From contig NZ_BNAW01000036.1 in assembly GCF_014654205.1 (NCBI RefSeq), positions 1 through 64,000 of the forward strand: 64,000 bases of DNA, written 5' to 3'. Position numbers and translations under genes: made by a program. This DNA comes from Amycolatopsis bullii (GTDB taxonomy: Bacteria; Actinomycetota; Actinomycetes; Mycobacteriales; Pseudonocardiaceae). Below the pieces are notes generated by a model, which saw only the letters and a list, made by a program, of their open reading frames with translations, was not told the origin of the DNA and ran no database searches. Below are positions 63,522 through 64,000 of the stretch, in pieces; position 1 is the first letter of the stretch; each line of letters begins with the position of its first letter.

Positions 63522-64000
63522 TCACGACCCGAACCGGCGGTGCCGCCAGGCGTAGTCGCGGATGGCACGCAGGAAGTCGACCCGGCGGAACGCGGGCCAG
63601 TACGCCTCGGTGAACCAGAACTCCGAGTGCGCGGACTGCCACAGCAGGAACCCGGAAAGCCGTTGCTCGCCCGAGGTCCGGATGATCAGGTCCGGGTCCG
63701 GCTGGCCCGAGGTGTAGAGGTGCTCGGAGATGTGGTCGACGTCGAGGATCTTCGCCAGCTCGTGAATGGACGTTCCCTCGTCGGCGTGCTGGCGCAGCAG
63801 CTTGCGCACGGCGTCGGCGATTTCCTGGCGTCCGCCGTAGCCGACCGCGATGTTGACCTCCATCCCGCTGCGCCCCTCGGTCCGGGCGGCGGCCTCGCTC
63901 AGTCGCTTTGCGACATCGGCGGGGAGCAGGTCGAGCGCGCCGACGATCCGCAGCCGCCACGGCGTGCCGGGGGCCGCGAGCTCGTCGGTGACGTCGGTGA
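63522..64000 (-). CDS. Isoprenyl transferase (UppS/cis-prenyltransferase), 5' part missing
   Basis: The C-terminal 158 residues of a cis-prenyltransferase are present, running off the window at 64000. Conserved segments are NIAVGYGGRQEIADAV, DPDLIIRTSGEQRLSGFLLWQ and the final SEFWFTEAYWPAFRRVDFL. The Arg and Glu that hold isopentenyl diphosphate are visible in RTSGEQR. The ending and its position next to phoH2 suit the short-chain Z-prenyltransferase (Rv1086 type) in mycobacteria, but chain length cannot be told from this part. The DDF-type catalytic motif lies outside the window. Confidence 0.92.
   Translation of the reverse strand, partial: TDVTDELAAPGTPWRLRIVGALDLLPADVAKRLSEAAARTEGRSGMEVNIAVGYGGRQEIADAVRKLLRQHADEGTSIHELAKILDVDHISEHLYTSGQPDPDLIIRTSGEQRLSGFLLWQSAHSEFWFTEAYWPAFRRVDFLRAIRDYAWRHRRFGS

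Overview
The window is a very GC-rich, densely packed chromosomal segment of an actinomycete. A WhiB2/WhmD regulator, a mycothiol biosynthesis gene (mshB), an LpqW-type lipoprotein, a GuaB1-type enzyme, a type VII secretion toxin locus and many GTG/TTG starts with 1-4 nt overlaps point to Pseudonocardiales, probably Amycolatopsis or a close relative (inference). Two blocks keep the gene order I recall from Mycobacterium tuberculosis. These are typA-lpqW ... mshB-Rv1171-like (about 5.9-18.5 kb) and ychF / DUF6542-ispH-Rv1109c-like-xseA-xseB-glpX-fumC ... phoH2-uppS (33.4-64 kb). It is therefore mostly core chromosome with small insertions.

Layout. 0-5 kb: the edge of a convergent gene, a very large glycosyltransferase, whiB2 and a site-2 protease. 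5-7 kb: mshB and two companions. 7-16.2 kb: an oligopeptide-type ABC importer (fused ATPases, two DppB paralogues, DppC, binding lipoprotein) lodged between mshB and lpqW. 16.5-20.9 kb: typA, a 49-residue Lys/Cys protein, YciI, a tryptophanyl-tRNA synthetase behind a tryptophan attenuator, and a Nudix hydrolase. 20.9-26 kb: an OmpR-type two-component system divergent from a LolA-like secreted protein and an ABC exporter. 26-29.9 kb: a thiBPQ thiamine importer under a TPP riboswitch. 29.9-30.6 kb: a pterin dehydratase and two tiny membrane peptides. 30.6-33.4 kb: a less GC-rich type VII secretion toxin/immunity island with two frameshifted genes. 33.4-41.4 kb: ychF, an Ada-AlkA fusion, sbcCD and rmuC. 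41.8-52 kb: ispH, exonuclease VII genes with an extra gene between them, glpX, a secreted protease, a ferredoxin reductase, fumC and an XRE regulator. 52-64 kb: an ATP-dependent DNA ligase, an ene-reductase divergent from an MBL hydrolase, guaB1, a secreted amidohydrolase, phoH2 and a truncated cis-prenyltransferase.

The most unusual non-coding signal is a family of exact 21-bp-period tandem repeats at four loci (about 9.05, 20.8, 41.45 and 42.84 kb). Each array sits just 3' of a gene, with its G-rich strand in the sense orientation of that gene. Two repeat subtypes are joined in phase at 20.8 kb, which indicates one family. I know of no description of it. Other regulatory features are a complete four-segment trpS attenuator with tandem Trp codons, a TPP riboswitch, phased direct repeats between the two-component system and its divergent neighbours, an SOS-box-like site between sbcDC and rmuC, and a long imperfect inverted repeat covering the stop codon of the first gene.
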